This document shows, piece after piece, positions 1 through 7,173 of a DNA stretch of 15,438 bases. The notes below the pieces were generated by a model that was not told the DNA's origin, ran no database searches, and saw only the letters and a program-made list of their open reading frames with translations. Position numbers and translations under genes: made by a program. Within the stretch, counting starts at the first letter, position 1. Every line of letters begins with the position of its first letter. Origin of the DNA: DATARH01 sp035550515 (GTDB taxonomy: Bacteria; Pseudomonadota; Alphaproteobacteria; ATCC43930; CGMCC-115725); contig DASZOZ010000101.1 in assembly GCA_035550515.1 (NCBI GenBank), positions 1-15,438 of the forward strand. Reading direction: 5' to 3'.

Positions 1-820
1 AAAGCGGCTTCAGATCGTCGAGCCGTCCGGCGAACATCTCGACCAGCGGCGACAGCTCGAAGGGCAGAGCGCCGTAGGCGGCCTTGTAGGCCGGCATCGC
101 CACCTCGCCGATCTGGATGAAGCAGCTCGGGCACCACGACACGACCTTTGCGGCGCCTGGCCGCGCCAGCCGCTCGATCGTGTTGAAGCCGAGCCGCCCG
201 GCGGTCCTGGCGTCGCCGCGCTTGAACTGCTGGATGCCGCAGCACGTCGCGGTGCCGCCCATCACTTCGTACGAGATGCCGAGCGCGTCGAGCACTTCGA
301 GGACGAGTAGCGCGATATGCGGTGTCTTGATGACGTTGCAGCCGGTGTAGAAGACGATGTCGGGCGCCGCGTACTCGTCGGCCGCGCGCAGCGGCGGCGC
401 GACCCGCGCCAGCACCTCCGGCGCGAGCTGCAGCCGCGAGATGGTGCGGGTGCTGCGGCCCATGCTGTTGAAATACTGCTGGGCGCCGCGCCGCACTTCG
501 GCCTCGCCCTTGCGCCGGTTCATGCTGGCGATGCGCGCCATGTTGACCATGAAGCGCGGGTTGACGCCGTAATCGCAGGCCGCGATGCACTTGCCGCTAT
601 TGGTGCAGACCTGCGCCCAGCGCTCGGCGTCGAGCGTGCCCGCGCCGCCGGCGAGCAGGTCGGTCACACCTGTGGCGATCGCGACGGCATTGGCCGGGTC
701 GAGCCCGGCCGGCTCGACCATCGGGCAGGCTTCGACGCATTTGCCGCAGCGCGTGCACGCGTCGAGCGTCTGCGCGACCCTCGCCTCAACCGCCGTCATG
801 AACCCGCCGCCATCCGCCAC
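1..820 (-). CDS. (Fe-S)-binding protein with CCG domains (HdrD/GlpC-like), partial
   Basis: The 3' end lies beyond the left edge; 273 residues are visible. I chose GTG at 820 because AGGAG sits 6 nt upstream; an in-frame ATG at 799 is the alternative. An N-terminal ferredoxin-like part has a full CxxCxxCxxxCP site (C22, C25, C28, C32). The second site reads C72-x2-S75-x2-C78-x3-C82, so its second cysteine is serine. A cysteine-rich CCG domain follows, with TGC near 159-161, CCG at 193-195 and WCPSC at 229-233, which in HdrB/HdrD and GlpC-type proteins binds an iron-sulfur centre used in electron transfer. By family it is an electron-transfer subunit for a dehydrogenase or a disulfide-type reaction; the substrate is unknown. 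It is divergent from the SMP-30-like gene, so the two may share regulation. Family assignment is firm, role is not. Confidence 0.85.
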   Translation of the reverse strand, partial: MADGGGFMTAVEARVAQTLDACTRCGKCVEACPMVEPAGLDPANAVAIATGVTDLLAGGAGTLDAERWAQVCTNSGKCIAACDYGVNPRFMVNMARIASMNRRKGEAEVRRGAQQYFNSMGRSTRTISRLQLAPEVLARVAPPLRAADEYAAPDIVFYTGCNVIKTPHIALLVLEVLDALGISYEVMGGTATCCGIQQFKRGDARTAGRLGFNTIERLARPGAAKVVSWCPSCFIQIGEVAMPAYKAAYGALPFELSPLVEMFAGRLDDLKPL

Positions 821-871
821 GACACGCTCCTGCCCGCTGCAATCCGCCGGCAGCCTAGCGCATGCTGTTCG

Positions 872-892
872 CGGATAAAAACCGTCTATCCG
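872..892. promoter_or_regulatory. Inverted repeat CGGATA-N9-TATCCG in divergent intergenic region
   Basis: Perfect 6-bp arms at 872-877 and 887-892 lie in the 137-bp gap between the divergent Fe-S and SMP-30-like genes. Position and symmetry suit an operator for a dimeric regulator serving both genes. I see no convincing -35/-10 pair for either direction, so the regulatory role is a guess. Confidence 0.25.
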
Positions 893-957
893 AATCTCGC
901 GCCTTGACCGGCGCCGGGGGCGATGGCCCGATAGCGGCAGACCGAGGGAGGAATGCC

Positions 958-1869
958 ATGCCCGAGAAGCGCATCGAACGCCTCGACCCTGCGCTCGACC
1001 GGATCATCGATACGACCGAGACGATCCATGACCTCGCCGACGGGTTCGGCGGCGCGCAAGGCCCCGCCGAAGGGCCGGTATGGTGGAAGGAGGGCGGCTA
1101 TCTCCTGTTCAGCGACATCCACAACAACAAGCGGATGAAGTACGAGCCGGGAAAGGGCGTTTCGCTGTTTCTCGACGGCACCACCCGCGCCAATGGGCTG
1201 ACGCGTGACCTGCAAGGCCGGCTCGTCGCCTGCGAGCACGACAGCCGCCGCGTCACCCGGCTCGAGCCGGACGGCAGCCTCACGGTGATCTGCAACAGCT
1301 TTCAGGGCCGGCAGCTCAACCGGCCGAACGATGTCGTCGTCAAGTCCGATGGCTGCATCTACTTCACCGATCCGTGGACCAGCCCCAACGCACCGCAGCA
1401 ATGGGATCTGCCCTTTTCCGGCGTTTACCGGCTGACCCCCGATCTCGGCACGCTGTCGCTGCTGGTCGACGATTTCACGCTGCCGAACGGGCTGGCGTTC
1501 TCGCCCGACGAATCGGTGCTCTACATCAACGACACGCGGCGCGGTCATATCCGCGCCTTCGACCTGATGCCGAACGGCACCTTGGCGAAAGCGCGCGACC
1601 GGGTGTTTGTCGATCTGCGCGGCGACGAGCCGGGCGTGCCCGACGGCATGAAGGTCGACCGGGAAGGCAACGTCTATTGCGGCGGCGCCGGCGGCATCTG
1701 GATCATGGACAAGACCGGCAAGAAACTCGGGCGCATCGTCCACGGCGCGACGGCGACGACCAACATCGCCTTTGGCGGCGACGACTGGCAGACGCTGTTT
1801 TTCACCAGCCGCAACCATCTCGGCATGACGCGGGTGAAAATTCCCGGAATTCCGGTACCGGTGAAGTAG
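958..1869 (+). CDS. SMP-30/gluconolactonase/LRE family protein
   Basis: 303 residues, the usual length for this six-bladed beta-propeller family. ATG at 958 is chosen because GGAGGA (947-952) lies 5 nt upstream; the open frame extends back to 862 without a better signal. Metal ligands of the regucalcin/gluconolactonase type are all recognisable: E39 in EGPVW, N177 in LPNGLAFSPD and D229 in PDGMKVD. The NRPND motif (121-125) near the substrate pocket is also present. Family members are metal-dependent lactonases that open sugar or related lactones, usually in the cytoplasm; this one has no clear signal peptide. It is divergent from an iron-sulfur electron-transfer protein, which suggests a shared catabolic route, but the substrate cannot be told from sequence. 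Confidence 0.9.
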   Translation: MPEKRIERLDPALDRIIDTTETIHDLADGFGGAQGPAEGPVWWKEGGYLLFSDIHNNKRMKYEPGKGVSLFLDGTTRANGLTRDLQGRLVACEHDSRRVTRLEPDGSLTVICNSFQGRQLNRPNDVVVKSDGCIYFTDPWTSPNAPQQWDLPFSGVYRLTPDLGTLSLLVDDFTLPNGLAFSPDESVLYINDTRRGHIRAFDLMPNGTLAKARDRVFVDLRGDEPGVPDGMKVDREGNVYCGGAGGIWIMDKTGKKLGRIVHGATATTNIAFGGDDWQTLFFTSRNHLGMTRVKIPGIPVPVK

Positions 1870-1909
1870 GGGAGACAGCGTGACGGTCGGATATGCCGCG
1901 CTCGCCGCG

Positions 1910-1986
<77 letters not shown>

Positions 1987-1996
1987 GTGGCGGGCG

Positions 1997-2296
1997 CTAT
2001 GTGCGGACGCGATCGTAGCGGAAATTGTCCGCATAGCTTTTGGCTTTGGGCGTGCGCCCGTGCGGCTCGATGATCGTGTAGTCGAGACCGAGCTTCTGCG
2101 CAAAGCTGATCGCCTCGTCGAGCGTCGGAAAACGCAACCGCACCTCGTTCAGCGTGTCCTGCGCGCTCTGCCAGCCCATCAGCGGGTCGGGCGTGCGCCG
2201 GCTGGCCGGCTCGTATTCGAGGACCCATTTGTGGGTCTGCGCCCGCCCGGATTGCATTGCCGTCTTCGACGGCTGATAGATACGCGCCAGCGCCAT
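1997..2296 (-). CDS. ETC complex I subunit conserved-region protein (NDUFS4-like)
   Basis: 99 residues, the normal size for the alphaproteobacterial form of this family. The family motif is visible: MGWQSAQDT followed by VRLRF, then a segment with AISFAQKLGLDYTI. The C-terminal region is basic and aromatic (SYADNFRYDRVR). In mitochondria NDUFS4 is an accessory subunit of NADH:ubiquinone oxidoreductase near the NADH-oxidising arm, and bacterial members are thought to join complex I in the same place. ATG at 2296 follows GAGGGG with about 8 nt spacing. The frame stays open upstream to 2422 through the neighbouring tRNA, which cannot be coding. It lies between two tRNA genes on the same strand. 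Confidence 0.9.
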   Translation of the reverse strand: MALARIYQPSKTAMQSGRAQTHKWVLEYEPASRRTPDPLMGWQSAQDTLNEVRLRFPTLDEAISFAQKLGLDYTIIEPHGRTPKAKSYADNFRYDRVRT

Positions 2297-2351
2297 GTCT
2301 CGATCCCCTCCGTGCCGTCCCTTGGCAGCTGACCCATCGGGGCGGCGATCA

Positions 2352-2428
<77 letters not shown>

Positions 2429-2446
2429 TGTTAAAGGATGGCGCGG

Positions 2447-2452
2447 GTTATA
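2447..2452 (-). promoter_or_regulatory. Probable -10 element (TATAAC) for tRNA-Pro
   Basis: On the minus strand TATAAC ends 18 nt before the tRNA 5' end, a normal distance for a tRNA transcript with a short leader. No clear -35 is seen at 16-18 nt spacing. The same transcript could run on through the NDUFS4-like gene into tRNA-Arg. Confidence 0.4.
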
Positions 2453-2515
2453 CCGGATTTCCGGGCGCCGCGGCTACACGAATGGCGATGGAGTCGCCAG
2501 GGGCGTCAGGGGGAA

Positions 2516-2608
2516 TCAGCGGGTGGGCGGCGGCGGCGCGGTCGCGACGCGGATCACCAGAGCGAGTGCCAGGCCCAGCAGCACGGGCGTCAAGACGGCT
2601 TTGATCAT
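2516..2608 (-). CDS. Small single-helix membrane protein (30 aa)
   Basis: ATG at 2608 is preceded by GGAGG with 5 nt spacing, a strong ribosome site, and the frame ends in TGA at 2516. The predicted peptide starts MIKAVLTPVLL and has a hydrophobic stretch over about residues 5-22 (leucine, alanine and valine rich), then a short tail with four consecutive prolines ending in TR. The form, one membrane helix and a brief proline-rich tail, is typical of small inner-membrane proteins, but I recognise no family. It lies between the receiver-like gene and tRNA-Pro on the same strand. The good start signal is the main support; conservation has not been tested. Confidence 0.5.
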   Translation of the reverse strand: MIKAVLTPVLLGLALALVIRVATAPPPPTR

Positions 2609-2616
2609 GCGCACCT

Positions 2617-2637
2617 CCGCTTCTCGAACGGAAGCGG
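2617..2637 (-). terminator. Stem-loop after receiver-like gene, touching the next ribosome site
   Basis: CCGCTTC and GAAGCGG form a perfect 7-bp stem with a 7-nt loop. It lies 19 nt after the stop of the receiver-like gene. There is no T-run, so it is not a classic intrinsic terminator. Its downstream arm merges with the GGAGG of the 30-residue gene and could mask that site or stabilise the upstream mRNA end. Confidence 0.35.
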
Positions 2638-2655
2638 GGCAGCGCGGGTTCCGCG

Positions 2656-3105
2656 CTAGGACGCCCTCAGCGCGGTGCGCGCCCGCAGCGCCAGGTCATA
2701 GGCCGGCGTGGCCCGGCGGTGGAGCAGCTCGAACGTGCAGCCGAGCAGTTCGTGGCGCTCGAACGGGACGGCGATGAGTTCGTCGCAGTCCGGGTTGCCC
2801 CGCCGGGACCGGGCGATGTCCGCTCGCCCGGCGCCCACGGCCAGGCGGTCACCGAGATAGAGCGCCTTCAGCCAGGGCTGGCGGGTGCGTGCCTGCCGAA
2901 CGGTGGTCTTGCCGTCGAGCGAGCCGGGCAGCCGGGTCGAGGCGATGATCAGCGCGAACCGGCGCTTGCCCAGCGCACGCAACGCGGCCAGACCCTCCGC
3001 CGCGGCGCTCACCGTGAAACCCTCGGCGCGCAGGATATGGGCGATACGCGCGCGCGTTTGGGGTTCGTCGACGACGACGAGGATTTCCTGCCCTTCCGGG
3101 TACAT
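2656..3105 (-). CDS. Degenerate response-regulator receiver protein
   Basis: 149 residues, one receiver-like domain (about 7-130) and a short C-terminal tail with no DNA-binding or enzymatic domain. The opening strand ILVVVDEP matches the canonical ILVVDDEP, with the first acidic residue replaced by V12 while D13 and E14 remain. The strand that should carry the phospho-acceptor Asp reads LIIASTRLPG, placing S56 at that position. The conserved Lys of the KPF motif is valine (VPFE, 113-116). Normal two-component phosphorylation is therefore unlikely; such pseudo-receivers usually act through protein contacts. ATG at 3105 has only a weak, distant purine stretch upstream. No kinase gene is nearby. 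Its target is unknown. Confidence 0.75.
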   Translation of the reverse strand: MYPEGQEILVVVDEPQTRARIAHILRAEGFTVSAAAEGLAALRALGKRRFALIIASTRLPGSLDGKTTVRQARTRQPWLKALYLGDRLAVGAGRADIARSRRGNPDCDELIAVPFERHELLGCTFELLHRRATPAYDLALRARTALRAS

Positions 3106-3322
3106 CGATCTGCCGGCTCCCGAGTCGAGGCGCGTTGCTTGCCTGTCGCCTTGTGCTATCGGAGATACCGATTAATTTTTTCGCACCGTTATCCGGTAGA
3201 TTTGACAGCAATTTACACAATTACTGGGCTCATGGCCCGGTGCAGACCGATTTACTGTTTGTTGATCATGTTTCTGCCGAAGAATTAATGGGCGGGAAAG
3301 GCGCCGATGGCACTGTGCCGCG
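3106..3322. other. AT-richer divergent intergenic region
   Basis: 217 bp between the divergent receiver-like and flippase-like genes, clearly richer in A and T than its surroundings. It holds a dyad ATCGG-AGATA-CCGAT (3158-3172) followed on the plus strand by TAATTTTTT, and a TTGACA at 3202-3207 with no good -10 at 16-18 nt. Promoters for both neighbours should be here, but I cannot place them. I see no gene. Confidence 0.5.
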
Positions 3323-4687
3323 ATGGTCGACACCCCCATCGATCACCCGCGCCGGATCGCCGCCGCGTTGCCCCCGTATATGGCCTTCGGCGTGCGGTAT
3401 GGCGGCGGCCTCGGCTTTTTTCTGATCCTGGCGCCGGCAATCGGACCGCGCGGTTACGGGCTGTTCCTGCTGGCGCTGAGCGGCGTTGCGGTTTTCGCCG
3501 CGCTGCCGGCAAAGACCGCAACGCATGTCCTGGCCGCGATGCCCGATCTCGACGACCGCCACTGGTCGACGGCCTTGGTCACGCTGATGATTGCAGGCAT
3601 CGTCGCCGGGCTGACCATTTCGGGGCTGGCCGGCGCGGTCGCGCCGATGGTCGACGACCCGGGGTTCAGCGATATGTTTCGGTCGCTGGCGGCGCTGCCG
3701 CTGCTCGAAGCGCTTGCGGCGGTGCCGCGTGCGGCGCTGCACCGCGAAGGGCGGACGACGGCGCTGGCCGTTGCGGATGCGACGGGCCTCGCGGCCGGTG
3801 GCGCCGTCGCGGTCAGCCTGGCCTGGTCCGGTGCGGGCGCATGGTCGCTGGTGGCGCAGGTCGTGATCCAGCGTCTGGTCGAATGCATCGTGCTGTGGGG
3901 CCTCCCCGGCGCCCGGATCGGCATCGCCTGGTCGCCACGGCACTTCGCCGGGCTGCTACGGGCGGTCGACGGTCCGGCGCTCGCGCCCTCCATGCCGGTT
4001 TTGCGCCGGTTCGGCCCATGCCTGGCAATCGGCCTGGTCCTCGGCCCGACGGCGGCGGCGCTGTACATGCTGGCGGCTTGGCTGAGCGAGGGGACGGGCG
4101 AATTCTTGCGGGCGAGCGCGCCGAACCTGCGGACCGGCGATATCCCCCGCTATGTCTACGGCGTGGCGTTGCCGGTGGTCTTGACCAGCGCGGAACTGAC
4201 GATCGCGCTGCCGCCGCTGCTCGATCTGCGGTGGTGGGGCGCGGTGGCGCCGGCGCAGATCCTGCTGCTCGCCGTGCTGATCCCACCTCGCGGTCAAAGC
4301 CCGAGCTCCTATTGCCTGGCGGCGCAGACGCTGGGCGCCGTCGCGGTGACGGCGCTGACCGCGCCGCTGGGTCTCACGGCGGTGGCGACGGCGGCCGTGC
4401 TCTGGACGGCGCTCGCCGCGGGGGTCGGTTTGTCGCCTGCGGGCCAGCCATGGGGCGAGGCTTGGCGAGGGGTGGTGCGCGACGCGGCGCGGCCGTGTCT
4501 CGGCGCGGCCGGCGCCGGCGCTCTGCTGCTGGTTTTGGCGGAGCCGGTCGGCCTGCGGCTCGCCCCGCTCCCGGCGCTGTGCCTGCTGACCGGGATCGGC
4601 TGGCTGGTCTTTCTGGTGATCCGCGGCGAGCCGGCGCGGCCGCGTCGCGCCGCTCCGTCCCCGGTCGAGGCGGTATCGCGAACATGA
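3323..4687 (+). CDS. Wzx-like polysaccharide flippase / MOP-superfamily membrane protein
   Basis: 454 residues, mostly hydrophobic, with about 12 or more membrane segments spread evenly and a short basic C-terminus (ending near RRAAPSPVEAVSRT). Length and layout match oligosaccharide flippases of the Wzx/RfbX type, which move lipid-linked glycan units across the inner membrane. The N-terminal region, with a helix carrying YGLFLLALSG, and the charged loop PRAALHREGR after the fourth or so helix resemble those proteins. ATG at 3323 is the only reasonable start in frame; its ribosome site is weak. It precedes a secretion ABC/HlyD pair and a glycosyltransferase on the same strand, which supports a surface-glycan role. 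Assignment rests on topology and context, not on a diagnostic motif; another polytopic exporter is possible. Confidence 0.65.
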   Translation: MVDTPIDHPRRIAAALPPYMAFGVRYGGGLGFFLILAPAIGPRGYGLFLLALSGVAVFAALPAKTATHVLAAMPDLDDRHWSTALVTLMIAGIVAGLTISGLAGAVAPMVDDPGFSDMFRSLAALPLLEALAAVPRAALHREGRTTALAVADATGLAAGGAVAVSLAWSGAGAWSLVAQVVIQRLVECIVLWGLPGARIGIAWSPRHFAGLLRAVDGPALAPSMPVLRRFGPCLAIGLVLGPTAAALYMLAAWLSEGTGEFLRASAPNLRTGDIPRYVYGVALPVVLTSAELTIALPPLLDLRWWGAVAPAQILLLAVLIPPRGQSPSSYCLAAQTLGAVAVTALTAPLGLTAVATAAVLWTALAAGVGLSPAGQPWGEAWRGVVRDAARPCLGAAGAGALLLVLAEPVGLRLAPLPALCLLTGIGWLVFLVIRGEPARPRRAAPSPVEAVSRT

Positions 4688-4926
4688 GCGCGGCCCGCTG
4701 TAATGCGCATTTTCGCGCGGCCGCAAGCGGCGGAAGATGCAAGTCGCTGACGCGGTTGCGGCGGGCTTGCGCCGGCGCGAGACAAGCCAAGGAAAAGAAC
4801 GCGATACGACAGTTTAACACGATCGAAATCGGTTGCGGTGCTATGCTGTACACGACATAAGGTCGCCTGCATCAGAAGTCGGGGCGCGTGGCTCAAATAT
4901 TCGACGGAATTGGCGGGTAATCGGCG
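4688..4926. other. Intergenic region before the ABC exporter
   Basis: 239 bp between the flippase-like gene and the ABC exporter. I see no intact gene or tRNA. A TATGCT at 4842-4847 could be a -10 but lacks a spaced -35. A short match to the YPDV-repeat gene's 5' coding region lies on the minus strand (listed separately). Confidence 0.5.
4802..4838 (-). pseudogene. Possible relic of a YPDV-protein-like N-terminus
   Basis: On the minus strand one frame here reads ATDFDRVKLSYR. The gene at 13860-14255 reads TTDLDRVVLSYR near its N-terminus, 9 of 12 residues identical. At DNA level 28 of 37 bases match 14167-14203, including an exact 11-base run and GATCGA. Flanking sequence diverges and no start, stop or repeat domain survives. 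It could be a gene fragment left by duplication, or chance. Confidence 0.3.
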
Positions 4927-7173
4927 ATGGTCGCGATCGAGCTCGACCGTGCCGATGCCCCGCGTGCGCGCCCTGTCGCGGCGGCCGGCGCATCGCTGAT
5001 CGGCTGCCTGGCGATCGTCGCCCGCCAGCTCGGGCTCCAGCTCTCCGCGCCGCAACTGATCCGCGAGCATGTGCCGGACGGCGGGGGGCTGCCGGTCAGC
5101 CGGCTCATGGCGATCGCGGAGGGCTGCGGCTTGCACAGTTCGCGGGTCCGCCTGAACTGGCCGCAGCTCTTCAAGCTCGGCAAGACGCTCCCCGTCATTG
5201 TGCTGCTGCGCAACGGCTATGCGATGGTGCTGCGGCAGACCCGGGAAGAGCAGCAGCTCTCGATGGTGGTCTTGCAGGATCCCGGGGCGCATGAGGACGC
5301 GCCGCTGATCCTCGACGAGGCGCGTTTCACCGCGGCATGGACGGGCGAGGTCCTGGTGTTCCGCCGCGAGTTCCGGCTGACCGATGAGGACCAGCCGTTC
5401 GGCATCTGGATGATCGCGGGGATGCTGCTGCGCGATCGGCAGATCGCCAGCGGGATCGCCATTTCCGCGCTGTTGCTGAGCATGCTGGCTTTGGCGCCGA
5501 TCGTCTTCTGGCGGTTGCTGGTCGATCGCGTGCTGTATTCCGGCAGCCTCGATACACTCGGCGTGCTGTGCGTGACGATCGCGGTGTTGATCGGGTTCGA
5601 GACGGCGTTCGGCTATCTCCGCCGCCATCTCGTGCTGCACGCGACCCAGCGGGTCGACGTCAAGCTGTCGACCTACATCTTCAACAAGGTGATCCAGCTA
5701 CCGGTCGATTTCTTCGAGCGCACGCCGGTCGGCGAGGTCACCCGCGACATGGGCGAACTGCACAAGATCCGCAGTTTTTTGACCGGCAAGCTGTTCAGCG
5801 TCGTGCTCGACAGCTTTGTGCTGTTGGTGTTCCTGCCCATCATGTTCTGCTTCAGCGCGCTGTTGACCTCTTGCGTGCTGATCTTTGCGGCGATGATCTG
5901 CGGCTGGATGGTGTTCCGGCTGCCGGAGCTGCGCCGCAAGAACTCGGCCGCATTCCAGGCCGAAGGCGAGATGGGCATCTTTCTCGTCGAGAAGCTGCAC
6001 GGGATACGCGCGGTCAAGGCGCTGGCGTTGGACGCGCGCAGCCGCCACGAGTGGGACGCCAAGGTCGCCAAGGCCTCGACCTTGCGCTTCGAGGAAGGTT
6101 TGGCCGCCAATATGGTGCAAACCCTGGCGCACCCGCTCGAACGGATGATGACCGTCGGCGTCTTCACCCTCGCGGTCTATCTGGCGGTCACGACGCACGA
6201 GGAAATCTACCCCGGCGCACTTTTCGCTTTCATGATGCTGTCGCAACGGGTCGCGTCGCCGCTGCTCCAGTTGTCGCAGATGATCACGCAATACGACGAG
6301 GTGCGGCTCGCCGTGGCGATCATCGCCGGGCTGGTCAACCGGCCGGCCGAGGAAGGGCACGGCAAGACCGGCGTGCGCAAGCCGCTCGCCGGCCATATCG
6401 AATTCTCGGGCATCCGCTTTCGCTACCCCGGCACGAGCACGCCGGCGCTGGACGACGTGTCGTTCGACATACCGGAAGGGTCGGTCTTCGGCCTGATGGG
6501 GCGCAGCGGCTCCGGCAAGACCACCGGCACCCGTCTGCTGCAGCTGTTCCACGGCAATTACGAAGGCACCATCAAGATCGACGGGGTCGATCTGCGCGAA
6601 TACGACGTCGACCATCTGCGCCGCAGCTTCGGCGTGGTGTCGCAGGAGAACTTCCTGTTCAGCGGGACGATCCGCGAGACCATCGCCTCGGGCAAGCCCG
6701 ACGCGAGCTTTGACGAGGTGGTGATGGCGGCGCGGCTGGCCGGCGCCGAGGAGTTCATCGAGCGGCTGCCGCGCGGCTATGACACCTACATCTACGAGGG
6801 CTCGCCCAATCTGTCGGGCGGCCAGCGGCAGCGGCTGGCGATCGCGCGGGCGCTGATCACCAACCCGCGCATCCTGATCCTCGACGAGGCGACCAGTGCG
6901 CTCGACGCCGAGAGTGAGGCGATCGTCAACGCCAATTTGGCGCGGATCGCCGAGGGGCGGACGATGATCGTCGTGTCGCACCGGTTGTCCTCGCTGGTCA
7001 ATGCCGACGCGATCCTGGTGCTGGAGCGCGGCAAGGTCTACGACATCGGCACCCATTCGGAGCTGGTCGAGCGCTGCGACATCTACAGCAATCTCTGGCA
7101 CCAGCAGCACCAGCACCTGGTGCCCAGGCCGTCGCATGAAGTCATTGCGTTCCAGCCGGCCGGCCGGGCTTGA
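4927..7173 (+). CDS. HlyB-type type I secretion ABC transporter with C39-like domain
   Basis: 748 residues. The N-terminus (about 18-150) is a C39-like domain without a working protease: S23 occupies the catalytic Cys position (four before C27 in GCLAIVA), and Y98 stands where the catalytic His belongs (NGYAMVL), while D118 of the DP pair remains. This is the state seen in HlyB, where the domain binds the substrate. A six-helix membrane domain follows (about 170-460), then the ATPase: Walker A GRSGSGKT (525-532), Q-loop VSQENFLFSG, signature LSGGQ (629-633), Walker B ILILDE (649-654) and His switch H685. All ATPase residues look functional. ATG at 4927 is the first start after an in-frame TAA at 4918. 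The next gene overlaps it. In type I systems this protein powers one-step export of a leaderless protein; its substrate here is not identified. Confidence 0.93.
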   Translation: MVAIELDRADAPRARPVAAAGASLIGCLAIVARQLGLQLSAPQLIREHVPDGGGLPVSRLMAIAEGCGLHSSRVRLNWPQLFKLGKTLPVIVLLRNGYAMVLRQTREEQQLSMVVLQDPGAHEDAPLILDEARFTAAWTGEVLVFRREFRLTDEDQPFGIWMIAGMLLRDRQIASGIAISALLLSMLALAPIVFWRLLVDRVLYSGSLDTLGVLCVTIAVLIGFETAFGYLRRHLVLHATQRVDVKLSTYIFNKVIQLPVDFFERTPVGEVTRDMGELHKIRSFLTGKLFSVVLDSFVLLVFLPIMFCFSALLTSCVLIFAAMICGWMVFRLPELRRKNSAAFQAEGEMGIFLVEKLHGIRAVKALALDARSRHEWDAKVAKASTLRFEEGLAANMVQTLAHPLERMMTVGVFTLAVYLAVTTHEEIYPGALFAFMMLSQRVASPLLQLSQMITQYDEVRLAVAIIAGLVNRPAEEGHGKTGVRKPLAGHIEFSGIRFRYPGTSTPALDDVSFDIPEGSVFGLMGRSGSGKTTGTRLLQLFHGNYEGTIKIDGVDLREYDVDHLRRSFGVVSQENFLFSGTIRETIASGKPDASFDEVVMAARLAGAEEFIERLPRGYDTYIYEGSPNLSGGQRQRLAIARALITNPRILILDEATSALDAESEAIVNANLARIAEGRTMIVVSHRLSSLVNADAILVLERGKVYDIGTHSELVERCDIYSNLWHQQHQHLVPRPSHEVIAFQPAGRA

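Noticed and set aside
886..1818. Antisense 310-codon frame over the SMP-30-like gene
   Set aside because: It is a codon-bias shadow; the plus-strand protein has the family's metal ligands and a good ribosome site.
3158..3181. Dyad plus T-run resembling an intrinsic terminator on the plus strand
   Set aside because: The stem is only 5 bp and no plus-strand gene lies upstream to be terminated; kept only as a note on the intergenic region.
3307..4860. Plus-strand 517-codon frame overlapping the flippase-like gene
   Set aside because: It is longer but reads as an arginine/glycine-rich product with no membrane segments, whereas the 3323 frame gives a coherent polytopic membrane protein.
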